This document shows, in pieces, positions 1 through 6,892 of a DNA stretch of 8,757 bases (positions within the stretch are counted from its first letter, which is position 1; every line of letters begins with the position of its first letter). This DNA is from Spirochaetia bacterium. Its GTDB lineage: Bacteria; Spirochaetota; Spirochaetia; Sphaerochaetales; Sphaerochaetaceae. Location of the stretch: contig SABI01000098.1 of assembly GCA_009929055.1 (NCBI GenBank), positions 1 to 8,757 of the forward strand. The letters run 5' to 3'. Under the pieces are notes generated by a model, which saw nothing but the letters and a program-made list of their open reading frames with translations, did no database searches and was not told the origin of the DNA. Both the position numbers and the translations under genes were made by a program.

Positions 1-39
1 GAATTATCCTTTAGAGGGTATTTTTTATATAATATTTAT

Positions 40-930
40 TTAATCAAATATTAAATTATCATATATTTCATCAAGAGCTACCTTTCGTTTTTCATTGGCA
101 GCCTCATTAAAGTCTTGTGGTGGAATATAGATAACAGGTTCATCAGAATCAAGAGCAGGTACTTCAATTGGACTCCAAATAACTTCTACTTCTTTAATCT
201 GTGGAAGAGATTGTTTTACTGTAACTACTGCTAAAGGAGATGGATTATAGACCCTCTTCTCAATAACTGGTGGTACTATTACTTCTTCTACAGCTACAGG
301 AGTTACTTCTTTAACTTCCTCTACAGGAGGAGCTACTTCTTCAACTTTTATAGGTTCTTCTTTAACTACTGGTGCTTCTTCAACTTCAACAGGTTCTTCT
401 TTAACTACTGGTGCTTCTTCCTCAACTTTTGGTACTTGGACGACAACAGGAGGAACTACTATAGGAGCTATTATCACTTCTTCTTCTATAGGAGGAGTTG
501 GCTCTTCAACTACAATAGGAGTAGGTTCTTCTACTACTATGGGCTCTACTATGACTACAGGTTCTTCAATATAAGGAGTTACAGTAAGAGTAAGATTTAG
601 AGGTGTAGGGACTTTTGGTTTTACAGGAGGAACAACAACTTCAACTGGAGGTACTACTTCTTCTACTTTTTTAACAACTGGAGGTGCTTCTACTTTTTTC
701 TCAACTATTGGGGGAGCAACAACTTTTGGCTGCTCAACTACTTTCATCTCTTCTGGAGGAGCGGGTTTCTTCACTTCCTGCTTTTTTACTTCAACAGTAT
801 AGGAAGGAATCTCTTTTAGCTCTTCTCTGCCTCTAACAACCGATGGTTGAAAATAAAGGATTCCGGCTAATACAAAGATAGCAACTGAGATGGTGACACC
901 CAATAAAATATATAAACCTGTTTTTCTCAT
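40..930 (-). CDS. Membrane-anchored Pro/Val/Glu-rich low-complexity periplasmic protein
   Basis: A 296-residue protein of unknown function. Residues 1-5 are short and basic (MRKTG), and residues 6-27 form one hydrophobic helix, so I infer an N-in anchor with the rest in the periplasm. Residues about 35-235 are dominated by Pro, Val, Glu and Lys in patterns such as VVKEEP, VEEPTP and APPV, and should be extended and disordered. They include a 13-residue tandem repeat and an 8-residue one. The last 60 or so residues are more ordinary and end in an acidic/basic stretch (NEKRKVALDEIYD). I see no SPOR, TonB C-terminal, LysM or OmpA domain. The ATG follows the coaE stop by 13 nt, and an AGGGA Shine-Dalgarno overlaps that stop codon, so the gene belongs to the polA-coaE operon. 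The composition resembles the periplasm-spanning linkers of TonB- or SPOR-type proteins. A spacer or tether role in the cell envelope is therefore plausible but unproven. Confidence 0.8.
   Translation of the reverse strand: MRKTGLYILLGVTISVAIFVLAGILYFQPSVVRGREELKEIPSYTVEVKKQEVKKPAPPEEMKVVEQPKVVAPPIVEKKVEAPPVVKKVEEVVPPVEVVVPPVKPKVPTPLNLTLTVTPYIEEPVVIVEPIVVEEPTPIVVEEPTPPIEEEVIIAPIVVPPVVVQVPKVEEEAPVVKEEPVEVEEAPVVKEEPIKVEEVAPPVEEVKEVTPVAVEEVIVPPVIEKRVYNPSPLAVVTVKQSLPQIKEVEVIWSPIEVPALDSDEPVIYIPPQDFNEAANEKRKVALDEIYDNLIFD
353..430 (-). repeat. 39-bp tandem repeat, two copies, coding for a 13-residue unit
   Basis: Two adjacent 39-bp units (353-391 and 392-430) are nearly identical for their first 29 bases on the plus strand (ggttcttctttaactactgg and onward) and then diverge. 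They encode the units EAPVVKEEPVEVE and EAPVVKEEPIKVE in the Pro/Val/Glu-rich protein. The near-identity at DNA level, beyond what the amino acids require, points to recent duplication by slippage or recombination. The period is a multiple of three, so copy number could change without a frameshift. Confidence 0.8.
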
Positions 931-943
931 ATTTTTCTGATCC

Positions 944-1537
944 CTATATTCCTATAGTAATGCAAAACTCATCAACTTGTCGATGTATAAAACTCTGCTT
1001 ACCATAATTCTTCATAATATATACATCACCTTCTGTATCGAAAAGTGTTGAATTAATATCTTTTTGTGCTTCTTGCACCCTTATAAACTTATTCCAACTC
1101 ATCTTGTCTCTCACTTTTGCCCTTCTATAGCGTAGAAGTAAGGGGGTATGAACATAACAGATTATATCACATATTAGATCAAGTTGCATTCTATGTAATA
1201 ATGCTGCATTAATAATTATGGCTTTAGCACCTTTTCTTTCCTCTTTCTCAATAAGTTCTTTACACATCAACACCATCTTTGGGTGAACAATACTTTCTAA
1301 TTGTAAAAGTTTAGCAGGGTCACTAAAAACGATCTCTTTGAGTTTAGCTCTATCAATCTCACTATGAGGGCTTGCTATCACATCAGTAAAGGTTTCTATC
1401 AGTTGATCATAACTCTCAATTAAGGCTTTATGACCCAATGCATCGACATCAATCTCATAGTACCCACGGCTAGCAATACGGTGAGAAATATAACTTTTTC
1501 CTGCACAATATTTTCCAGTTACTCCAATTATAATCAA
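944..1537 (-). CDS. coaE: Dephospho-CoA kinase
   Basis: Phosphorylates the 3'-OH of dephospho-CoA with ATP, the last step of coenzyme A synthesis, in the cytoplasm. Numbered from the chosen start (197 residues), the protein opens with a beta strand and P-loop (IIIGVTGKYCAGKS; Walker A about residues 8-15). It continues with the family's D-x-D segment (D30, D32), an I-D-R-x-x-L-x-x-I-V-F block (about 61-71) and the I-V-H-P motif (about 83-86). The length fits the family (about 195-210). The start is the TTG at 1537: it overlaps the polA stop as TTGA, has GGGGAG seven bases upstream (1545-1550), and puts the P-loop at the usual distance from the N terminus. An upstream TTG at 1555 would add six residues but has no comparable Shine-Dalgarno. 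The P-loop is unusual (GKYCAGKS against the common GGIGSGKS), and the usual P-L-L-F-E segment reads A-A-L-L-H-R. This suggests a lineage-specific variant rather than loss of function. Confidence 0.92.
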   Translation of the reverse strand: MIIIGVTGKYCAGKSYISHRIASRGYYEIDVDALGHKALIESYDQLIETFTDVIASPHSEIDRAKLKEIVFSDPAKLLQLESIVHPKMVLMCKELIEKEERKGAKAIIINAALLHRMQLDLICDIICYVHTPLLLRYRRAKVRDKMSWNKFIRVQEAQKDINSTLFDTEGDVYIMKNYGKQSFIHRQVDEFCITIGI

Positions 1538-4260
1538 TGCATTTCTCCCCAGCAAGAACCTGTCTCTATACTTACTCTTAATGGGACAGATAGTGTATAC
1601 GCACTCTCCATCCCCTCTTTTACAAGCTGTTTCATCAGGTCGAGCTCATCTTTTGCTACTTCAAATATAAGTTCATCATGTACTTGAAGAGAAAGGGCAC
1701 TTTTTACCTTATGTTTTTTCATGAGTGAATCTACTTTGATCATAGCGAGTTTCATAATATCTGCAGCAGAACCTTGGATAGCCGTATTGATGACAATTCT
1801 TTCAGCACCTGCTTGCTCCATCTTGTTTGAACTAGTTATTTGAGGTACTGGTCGCTTTCTTAATAGAATAGTATGAACTGATTGTGTTTTTTTAGCCTCT
1901 TCAAGAAGTTCATTCATAAATCCTTTCACCTTTTTTAATCTATTAAAATAGTTTTCAATAAAGGAAGAAGCATCAGACCTAGAAATACCTAGTTCATTGG
2001 ACAATCTAAAGGCAGACATCCCGTACATCACCCCAAAGTTGATTGTTTTAGCAATTCGCCGTTGTTCGCTCATCACCAAATCTGGATGAACATCAAAGAT
2101 AATGCTCGCTGTACGAGTGTGAATATCTTCTCCATTAATAAAAGCTTCTTTTAAAGTAGGGTCATCGCTGAGGTGGGCAAGGACTACAAGTTCTATTTGT
2201 GCATAGTCAGCAGAAAGGAGGACATAGCCTTCTCTTGGAATAAAAGCTTCTCTGATTCTTCTTCCGTCATCATTTTTTATTGGAATATTCTGCAAATTAG
2301 GATTTCTGCTAGAAAGTCGTCCAGTAGCTGTCCCTGTTTGGGTATAAGAGGTATGAATCCGATGAGTTTCTGAATTAATCATCATAGGGAGGACATCAAT
2401 ATAGGTATTCTTTAATTTTACCAATGATCTATTTTGAACAATAAGGCGAGGAACAACGTCGATAAGGGCTAATTTTTCTAAGACATCAATAGCTGTTGAA
2501 AAGCCAGTTTTGTTCTTTTTCCCAGTAGGAAGAGCTCTCTCTTCAAACAACACTTCTTGAAGTTGTTTGGTACTATTCATATTAAATTCATGACCAACTT
2601 CTTCATACACCTCATTTTCTATGTTATTAATTCTAGTTGTTACTTCATCGTTAAACTGATCTATTTTTGAAGTGTCGAGAAAAATCCCATGAAGTTCCAT
2701 GTGACTTAATATTTTAACAACAGGCATCTCTACATTCTCAAACAAAGAAATAAGGTGCTCTTTTTCTAACATAGGGGCAAACTCTTCATAGAGCCTATAG
2801 GTGATATCAGCATCTTCACTTGCATAATCAATTGCCTTACTAAGGGGAATATCACTAAAGGATTCTCCTTTTGCAACCACATCTTCATATTTTATTGTTC
2901 TGTAGCCATCCAAGTATTTTTCTGCTAAGTAATCGAGGTTATATATTCCCCCTGCTGAGTCTATTAACCAAGCGGCTATCATGGTATCGAAATAAAGATT
3001 AGCATCTTCTATTCCCCATCTTTTTAATACTTTATAATCGTATTTTATATTCTGTCCAATGAGGCGAACTTTCTTATCTACTAATACTTCACGTAAGGCT
3101 TCTCTTGCTTGATGAGAATCAACGATAGGTTTGTTTTCAGCAATGAGGGGGACATAATAACCTTTATTTCTCTCTTGAGTAAAACTAAAGCCAACAGGCT
3201 GAGCCTTCATGTCATCAATATCGGTTGTTTCAAAATCAAGAGCTAAAAGAGCATGTGTTGAAATATGACTAAATATTTCTTTCAATTCCTCTATAGAAGT
3301 AATGCAATGGTAGATACCTTTTCCATCTTTTCTTACCCCACCACTAGTGGAGGGATGAGAAACAGCTTCGGGTCTTACTTCCCCTATTGCAGCAATAAGA
3401 CTTGTAGCTTTTGCTTTTTCGAAAAAGGGAACTGCTTTTGAAAAGTCGATACTCTCGGTTGTAAAGCGAGTTGTTTCAAACTCAATTCCAGTAGGAATAG
3501 AATCATCAAGTCTCACTAATGTCCTACTAAGATAGGCGTTCTCTTCTGATGCTCTTAACTTAGTAGCAACAGAAGCAGTTAATTCATCAATATGGGCATA
3601 GATATTTTCTAAGGTGCCATACTCATTAAGAAGCTTTACAGCTCCTTTAGGCCCAATTCCACTTACACCAGGGACATTATCCGAAGAGTCACCAATAAGA
3701 GCAAGATAATCTACTATTTGATTGCTATGTATCTCAAACTCTTCTACTACCTCTTTTAAGCCAATTTCTCTGTAGGACTTTTCATTCTTTCGAGGAGGGC
3801 GTAAAGCGGTTATATGTTCGGTCACTAATTGAAGAAGGTCTTTATCCCCTGTCACCATTACTGTATCTATACCTAGTTCTGTAGCACTACGACTAACAGA
3901 GGCAATGATATCATCAGCCTCCCATCCATCAACTCTAATGTGGGGAATATTCGCAGCATCTAATATCTCTAGAATTCTGGGAACTTGCTCATGAAGGTCC
4001 TCAGGGGCTGCATCTCTATTTGCTTTATATTCTTTATAGAGTTGGTGCCTAAAGGTGGGAGTCATACTGTCGAGGGCAACAACAAGATAATCATGAGGAT
4101 ATTCTCTAATTATTTTTAAGAGGGTCGAATAAAATCCATAGAGGGCTGAAACATTTTTCCCTTCATTATCACGTAAGGGGCGATTAATAAAGGCAAAATA
4201 GGAGCGATAAATGAGGCCAAAAGCATCAATAACATATAATTTCTTTCTAACATTCGCCAT
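1534..4260 (-). CDS. polA: DNA polymerase I
   Basis: Family A polymerase for Okazaki-fragment processing and repair synthesis. With the ATG at 4260 it has 908 residues, close to the 928 of E. coli. Residues about 1-290 are the 5'-nuclease domain: D12, EADD at 114-117, TGDKD at 137-141, and a helix-hairpin-helix at GVSGIGPKGA (198-207). Residues about 315-500 are the 3'-5' exonuclease with all carboxylates visible: D342 and E344 (DFETT), D408 (NIKYD), Y479 and D483 (YASED). Proofreading is therefore probably active. The polymerase domain has TGRLSS (646-651), motif A with D685 (SADYAQIEL), motif B with R734, K738, F742 and Y746 (KTINFGVMYG), and motif C HDE (861-863). The start was moved from a TTG at 4272 to the ATG because GGAG at 4267-4270 lies six bases before that ATG. 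The gene follows the MBL hydrolase by 14 nt, and its stop overlaps the coaE start. In motif A the usual Arg after DYSQIEL is Val. Confidence 0.97.
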   Translation of the reverse strand: MANVRKKLYVIDAFGLIYRSYFAFINRPLRDNEGKNVSALYGFYSTLLKIIREYPHDYLVVALDSMTPTFRHQLYKEYKANRDAAPEDLHEQVPRILEILDAANIPHIRVDGWEADDIIASVSRSATELGIDTVMVTGDKDLLQLVTEHITALRPPRKNEKSYREIGLKEVVEEFEIHSNQIVDYLALIGDSSDNVPGVSGIGPKGAVKLLNEYGTLENIYAHIDELTASVATKLRASEENAYLSRTLVRLDDSIPTGIEFETTRFTTESIDFSKAVPFFEKAKATSLIAAIGEVRPEAVSHPSTSGGVRKDGKGIYHCITSIEELKEIFSHISTHALLALDFETTDIDDMKAQPVGFSFTQERNKGYYVPLIAENKPIVDSHQAREALREVLVDKKVRLIGQNIKYDYKVLKRWGIEDANLYFDTMIAAWLIDSAGGIYNLDYLAEKYLDGYRTIKYEDVVAKGESFSDIPLSKAIDYASEDADITYRLYEEFAPMLEKEHLISLFENVEMPVVKILSHMELHGIFLDTSKIDQFNDEVTTRINNIENEVYEEVGHEFNMNSTKQLQEVLFEERALPTGKKNKTGFSTAIDVLEKLALIDVVPRLIVQNRSLVKLKNTYIDVLPMMINSETHRIHTSYTQTGTATGRLSSRNPNLQNIPIKNDDGRRIREAFIPREGYVLLSADYAQIELVVLAHLSDDPTLKEAFINGEDIHTRTASIIFDVHPDLVMSEQRRIAKTINFGVMYGMSAFRLSNELGISRSDASSFIENYFNRLKKVKGFMNELLEEAKKTQSVHTILLRKRPVPQITSSNKMEQAGAERIVINTAIQGSAADIMKLAMIKVDSLMKKHKVKSALSLQVHDELIFEVAKDELDLMKQLVKEGMESAYTLSVPLRVSIETGSCWGEMH
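1545..1550 (-). promoter_or_regulatory. Ribosome binding site that sets the coaE TTG start
   Basis: GGGGAG on the minus strand lies seven bases upstream of the TTG at 1535-1537, inside the last codons of polA. The TTG shares two bases with the polA TGA stop (TTGA), a typical coupled junction. It gives a CoaE beginning MIIIGVTG, as is usual for the family. Confidence 0.75.
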
Positions 4261-4266
4261 GAATAA

Positions 4267-4270
4267 CTCC
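4267..4270 (-). promoter_or_regulatory. Ribosome binding site that sets the polA start
   Basis: GGAG on the minus strand lies six bases before the ATG at 4258-4260. The alternative TTG at 4270-4272 overlaps this motif and has none of its own in range. This supports a 908-residue PolA beginning MANVRKK. Confidence 0.75.
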
Positions 4271-4274
4271 AATT

Positions 4275-5036
4275 TCAGGTATCTATATGAAGAATGAGCC
4301 CATCATAAGAAGGAAACATTCCACGAGGAAGATCACGAGTAAGGGTATCATGATCAAAATCATGTGAGAGGTGGGTGAGATAGGTCTCTTTAGCACCTAT
4401 TAATCGAGAAGCAGCAATAGCTTGATCAAGATTCATATGAGTAGGATGTTCTTTATAACGAAGGGCGTCAAGGACTACAACTTCTACACCAACGAGTTTC
4501 TCATAGCTAGAGGGGGGAATCTCTTTACAATCGCTAAGGTAAGCAAAAGGGCCAATTCTGTATCCATAGACTTCTCTACATCCATGAACTAATGGAATAG
4601 GAATAACCTGCATATCACCAATCTGTAGCCCTTTTAAAGGGATTGTTGTAGTTTTGAGTTGAGGAAGTCCTCCAATATAAGGGTTTATCCCAATTGCATA
4701 GGCAAACCTATGATGTAAATCATCAATTACTTGTTTGGGACCAAAGACCTCTAAAGGACCAGTTTCACTAAATACCCGTAAATCATCAATTCCATTGATA
4801 TGGTCGGCATGATTATGAGTATATAAGACAGCACTTACATCAGTTATATGGTTAATTAACATTTGCAGTCGAAACTCTGGGCCCGTATCGACAACAATGG
4901 AAGTATCACCTTCTTTTATATAAATAGAAGATCTAAGTCTCTTATTCTTCTCATTATTACTTGTACACACACTACAGGTGCACCCAATTCTGGGAACACC
5001 ATAACTAGTTCCAGTTCCTAAAAAAGTTATTTCCAT
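4275..5036 (-). CDS. MBL-fold metallohydrolase, PhnP-like
   Basis: A 253-residue cytoplasmic metallo-beta-lactamase-fold protein. It begins with the PhnP-type signature L-G-T-G-T-S-x-G-V-P (6-15), followed by a C-x-C-x-x-C cluster (C19, C21, C24) that binds a structural zinc in PhnP. The catalytic metal motif is H-N-H-A-D-H (74-79) within THNHADHINGIDDLR, with further ligands likely at H151 (LVHG), D169 (LSDC) and H222 (THLSHD). PhnP itself hydrolyses a cyclic phosphodiester, so phosphodiesterase activity is likely, but the substrate cannot be named and no phn genes are nearby. The ATG overlaps the upstream stop as TAATG, and I see no good Shine-Dalgarno, so translation probably depends on coupling to the 148-residue protein. 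polA follows 14 nt downstream. All metal ligands seem present, so the enzyme should be active. Confidence 0.9.
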   Translation of the reverse strand: MEITFLGTGTSYGVPRIGCTCSVCTSNNEKNKRLRSSIYIKEGDTSIVVDTGPEFRLQMLINHITDVSAVLYTHNHADHINGIDDLRVFSETGPLEVFGPKQVIDDLHHRFAYAIGINPYIGGLPQLKTTTIPLKGLQIGDMQVIPIPLVHGCREVYGYRIGPFAYLSDCKEIPPSSYEKLVGVEVVVLDALRYKEHPTHMNLDQAIAASRLIGAKETYLTHLSHDFDHDTLTRDLPRGMFPSYDGLILHIDT

Positions 5037-5482
5037 TAATTAACATCCAAGGAGTTAGAAAAAATACGTTTTAATGCCTCTACTTGCCTAAGAGTATATT
5101 TACTGGTGTCTTCAAACCCTTTCTTTAAAGTCTCTTTAAGTTCTTGAGCTTTCAGTTCACCAAAATCTATCCCCTCTCCTACTGATTCTAGATAAGAATA
5201 AAGGACATCATTTCCTTTTGAAGCTGACTCTTTTATATTCTTATATAAAGCAGAATCATCTAATTTAGCAATATATTCATCAATAGCAATTTTAGGAACC
5301 CTTGCCCTTTCTAGGACTGTTTCAACACTCTCTTTTAGTTGTTTTGTATCTTTCATTCCTTGATAACTCACATGGAAAAAAGCATCCGAAATGGAAGGTA
5401 CAAAAAAGAATAATACAAAAAAGAGTAGTGCTGCTAAAAAAATAGCAGAAAACAATGACCCTAAAATAGTACGTTTACCCAT
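5036..5482 (-). CDS. Small membrane-anchored protein of unknown function
   Basis: A 148-residue protein I do not recognise. After a short basic N terminus (MGKR) comes a hydrophobic segment at about residues 8-31, rich in Phe and Leu. It reads better as an uncleaved anchor than as a signal peptide, since no clear small-x-small cleavage site follows. The remaining 115 or so residues are charged and helix-favouring (for example LKESVETVLERAR and AQELKETLKKGFED), with few Pro or Cys, and probably sit in the periplasm. The ATG has a strong GAGGAG eight bases upstream (5491-5496). It is the first gene of the operon with the MBL hydrolase, polA and coaE, and its TAA overlaps the next ATG by one base. 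Expression is therefore tied to the hydrolase, though a shared function is only a guess. Confidence 0.8.
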   Translation of the reverse strand: MGKRTILGSLFSAIFLAALLFFVLFFFVPSISDAFFHVSYQGMKDTKQLKESVETVLERARVPKIAIDEYIAKLDDSALYKNIKESASKGNDVLYSYLESVGEGIDFGELKAQELKETLKKGFEDTSKYTLRQVEALKRIFSNSLDVN

Positions 5483-5506
5483 ACTAATTTCTCCTCATTA
5501 TTTTTG

Positions 5507-5515
5507 ATAATAGCA
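5507..5515 (-). promoter_or_regulatory. Candidate extended -10 promoter for the polA operon
   Basis: On the minus strand TGCTATTAT fits the extended -10 pattern TGnTATAAT with one mismatch. It lies in the 64-bp gap after the third barrel gene. A start near 5500 would give a leader of about 18 nt carrying GAGGAG just before the ATG at 5482. No convincing -35 is present 16-18 nt upstream, which extended -10 promoters can tolerate. Confidence 0.45.
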
Positions 5516-5546
5516 TAATCTTGATTTCATAGATAGGGATGTTTTT

Positions 5547-6206
5547 TTAGATAACTCGAGTAATAAAGGAGGCTCCAATTTTCCCTTTTTTCCAGTCAGG
5601 AGCTAAAGAATCATTCTCCACAGCAATACTGGGAACAAGGAAAAATACTCCTAAAGAAAATCGAGAAAAGTTAAAATCGAGTCTGGCTCGGTAGGCAATA
5701 GAAAGATTCTTTTTAAACTCATCAAACGAGGAAACTCCAACTATATTATCCTTGCTTGAAACCCATAATCTAGGATTATCATTAGAATATAAGTCAAGTC
5801 CATATTGAGTTCCAGCCCCTATTGATAGGGTAGTTAAACTTGCTACCTCTGTTTTAATACTTAAGGCAACCATTCCAAAGAAATGTTGAAAAATATCATT
5901 GGCAAATACTGGGTTACCATTTTCAGTAACATCAACAATAGTACCTTGTTTAATTAACACATATCCATCAAGAGAGATTAAATTCAACAGTTCAAAACGA
6001 AGTTCACTTCCTGTAGCCCAATTATTTACATCAATGAGATCAGCTGTTTGTATTGTAGGCTCACCCACTCCTATTTGAAACTCCTGAACAGCACCAAACC
6101 CTAGCGAGTAGGGTTTGGCAAATAATCCAAGAGGTATATATAGGAGAATAACGATGATAAAAATTCTTAAGCGTAGCACTTTGTTTCTCTCTCTCTTTTG
6201 GTTCAT
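5547..6206 (-). CDS. Secreted beta-barrel-like protein, third member of the tandem family
   Basis: A 219-residue protein with a long basic n-region (MNQKRERNKVLRLR), a hydrophobic core to about residue 29 and a likely signal peptidase I site LFA|KP (30/31). The mature part begins with a strand-rich GFGAVQEFQIGVGEP, which can be matched by eye to the QYKLPVGDP segment of the upstream neighbour. It continues with alternating hydrophobic/polar strands separated by polar turns, as in small outer-membrane barrels. It ends in SFITRVI rather than the terminal Phe of its two neighbours, so the outer-membrane insertion signal is weaker or altered. The upstream gene ends 50 nt away. The ATG lies immediately after a perfect hairpin that buries its AAGGAG, leaving only three bases between that motif and the ATG. 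A GTG at 6179 (codon 10) is an alternative start and would shorten the n-region. The function is unknown. Confidence 0.75.
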   Translation of the reverse strand: MNQKRERNKVLRLRIFIIVILLYIPLGLFAKPYSLGFGAVQEFQIGVGEPTIQTADLIDVNNWATGSELRFELLNLISLDGYVLIKQGTIVDVTENGNPVFANDIFQHFFGMVALSIKTEVASLTTLSIGAGTQYGLDLYSNDNPRLWVSSKDNIVGVSSFDEFKKNLSIAYRARLDFNFSRFSLGVFFLVPSIAVENDSLAPDWKKGKIGASFITRVI

Positions 6207-6233
6207 ACACTCCTTAACACATTAAGGAGTGTA
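6206..6233 (-). promoter_or_regulatory. Perfect RNA hairpin burying the ribosome binding site of the third barrel gene
   Basis: On the minus strand, arm TACACTCCTTAA (6233-6222), loop TGTG (6221-6218) and arm TTAAGGAGTGTA (6217-6206) give 12 perfect base pairs. The 3' arm contains the AAGGAG Shine-Dalgarno, and its last base is the A of the ATG at 6206-6204. No T-run follows on either strand, so an intrinsic terminator is unlikely. A translational control element (thermosensor, protein or sRNA target) or an RNase III processing site fits better. Confidence 0.7.
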
Positions 6234-6256
6234 AAAGTTACATTTCTAGGTCTATT

Positions 6257-6886
6257 TTAGAATAAGGTGAAAAGGACAGAAGCACCAACTCGGCCAGTAT
6301 TCCATTGAGATTCACCTGGGAGTAACTTAGCAACATCAGCATCATTAATAGTAAACCCATTACTGTCGACTGTGTAGTTAAGACCAACAAGGACGTTACC
6401 TAATTTAAGGTCAACTGTTGCTCTCCATGTGAGATCTGATTCCATGAGTGCATCCATATACGTATCGGCATCAGTTAATTCAAAACCATCAGCATTATAG
6501 AACTTTACACCTTCATCTAATAATTGAGCACTTACTCGTGGGCCAAGACCTAAACCAACTCGTACTAGACCTAATAGGTCAAGTGAAATACCACCAGTAA
6601 CTAAGCCAGTAAATGTATCGACAACTTCTGGTCCACCATTAATTTCTTTTTTTTCATACATTGCCATGACATCAACTTCGGCAAATAAGATACGGGTTCT
6701 AATATCTGCACCAAAGGTGTAGTTAGCAGGATCAGCCATCTCTTCTTCCCATACTATCTCTGCAGGATCTCCTACTGGAAGTTTGTATTGTGCTGTAGCT
6801 CCAACACTAAAGTCGAAAATACCTGCAAAAGCAACTGCAGGAACCAACATCATGATGATAGTAAGAGTTATAAGTACCTTTTTCAT
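6257..6886 (-). CDS. Secreted beta-barrel-like protein, second member of the tandem family
   Basis: A 209-residue protein with a textbook signal peptide: MKK, a hydrophobic core, then AVAFA|G with cleavage at 21/22. The mature protein starts GIFDFSVGATAQYKL and has repeated Gly/aromatic alternating strands (VRVGLGLGPRVSAQL, NVLVGLNYTV). It ends VGASVLFTLF, and a C-terminal Phe after alternating hydrophobic residues is the signal BAM recognises in outer-membrane barrels. About 190 mature residues would suit an 8-stranded barrel. The region around residues 22-70 aligns by eye with the neighbour upstream (F-D-x-x-V at the start, then A-N-Y/W-x-F-G-x-D-I/V-R), so the two are probably paralogs. 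The Shine-Dalgarno GAGGAG (6893-6898) is six bases before the ATG and lies beside a small hairpin that may compete for it. It could also be a periplasmic lipocalin-like protein; the function is unknown. Confidence 0.8.
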   Translation of the reverse strand: MKKVLITLTIIMMLVPAVAFAGIFDFSVGATAQYKLPVGDPAEIVWEEEMADPANYTFGADIRTRILFAEVDVMAMYEKKEINGGPEVVDTFTGLVTGGISLDLLGLVRVGLGLGPRVSAQLLDEGVKFYNADGFELTDADTYMDALMESDLTWRATVDLKLGNVLVGLNYTVDSNGFTINDADVAKLLPGESQWNTGRVGASVLFTLF

Positions 6887-6892
6887 GTTTTT

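Noticed and set aside
5..26. Possible plus-strand terminator (TATCC, 6-nt loop, GGGTA, then six T)
   Set aside because: The stem is only five pairs with one G-T, and no plus-strand gene can be seen leading into it from outside the window.
40..930. TonB identity for the Pro/Val/Glu-rich protein
   Set aside because: The anchor and proline-rich spacer fit, but the C-terminal TonB domain motifs are not visible, and no ExbB/ExbD genes are nearby.
1430..2373. Plus-strand open frames opposite coaE and polA (85 and 66 codons)
   Set aside because: They lie antisense to well-supported conserved genes, have low-complexity Ser-rich or unremarkable translations, and show no ribosome binding site worth noting.
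3336..3353. GC-rich imperfect 18-bp palindrome around CCACTAGTGG inside polA
   Set aside because: It falls in the Ser/Gly linker between the two exonuclease domains. One mismatch and no other context make coincidence the simplest reading.
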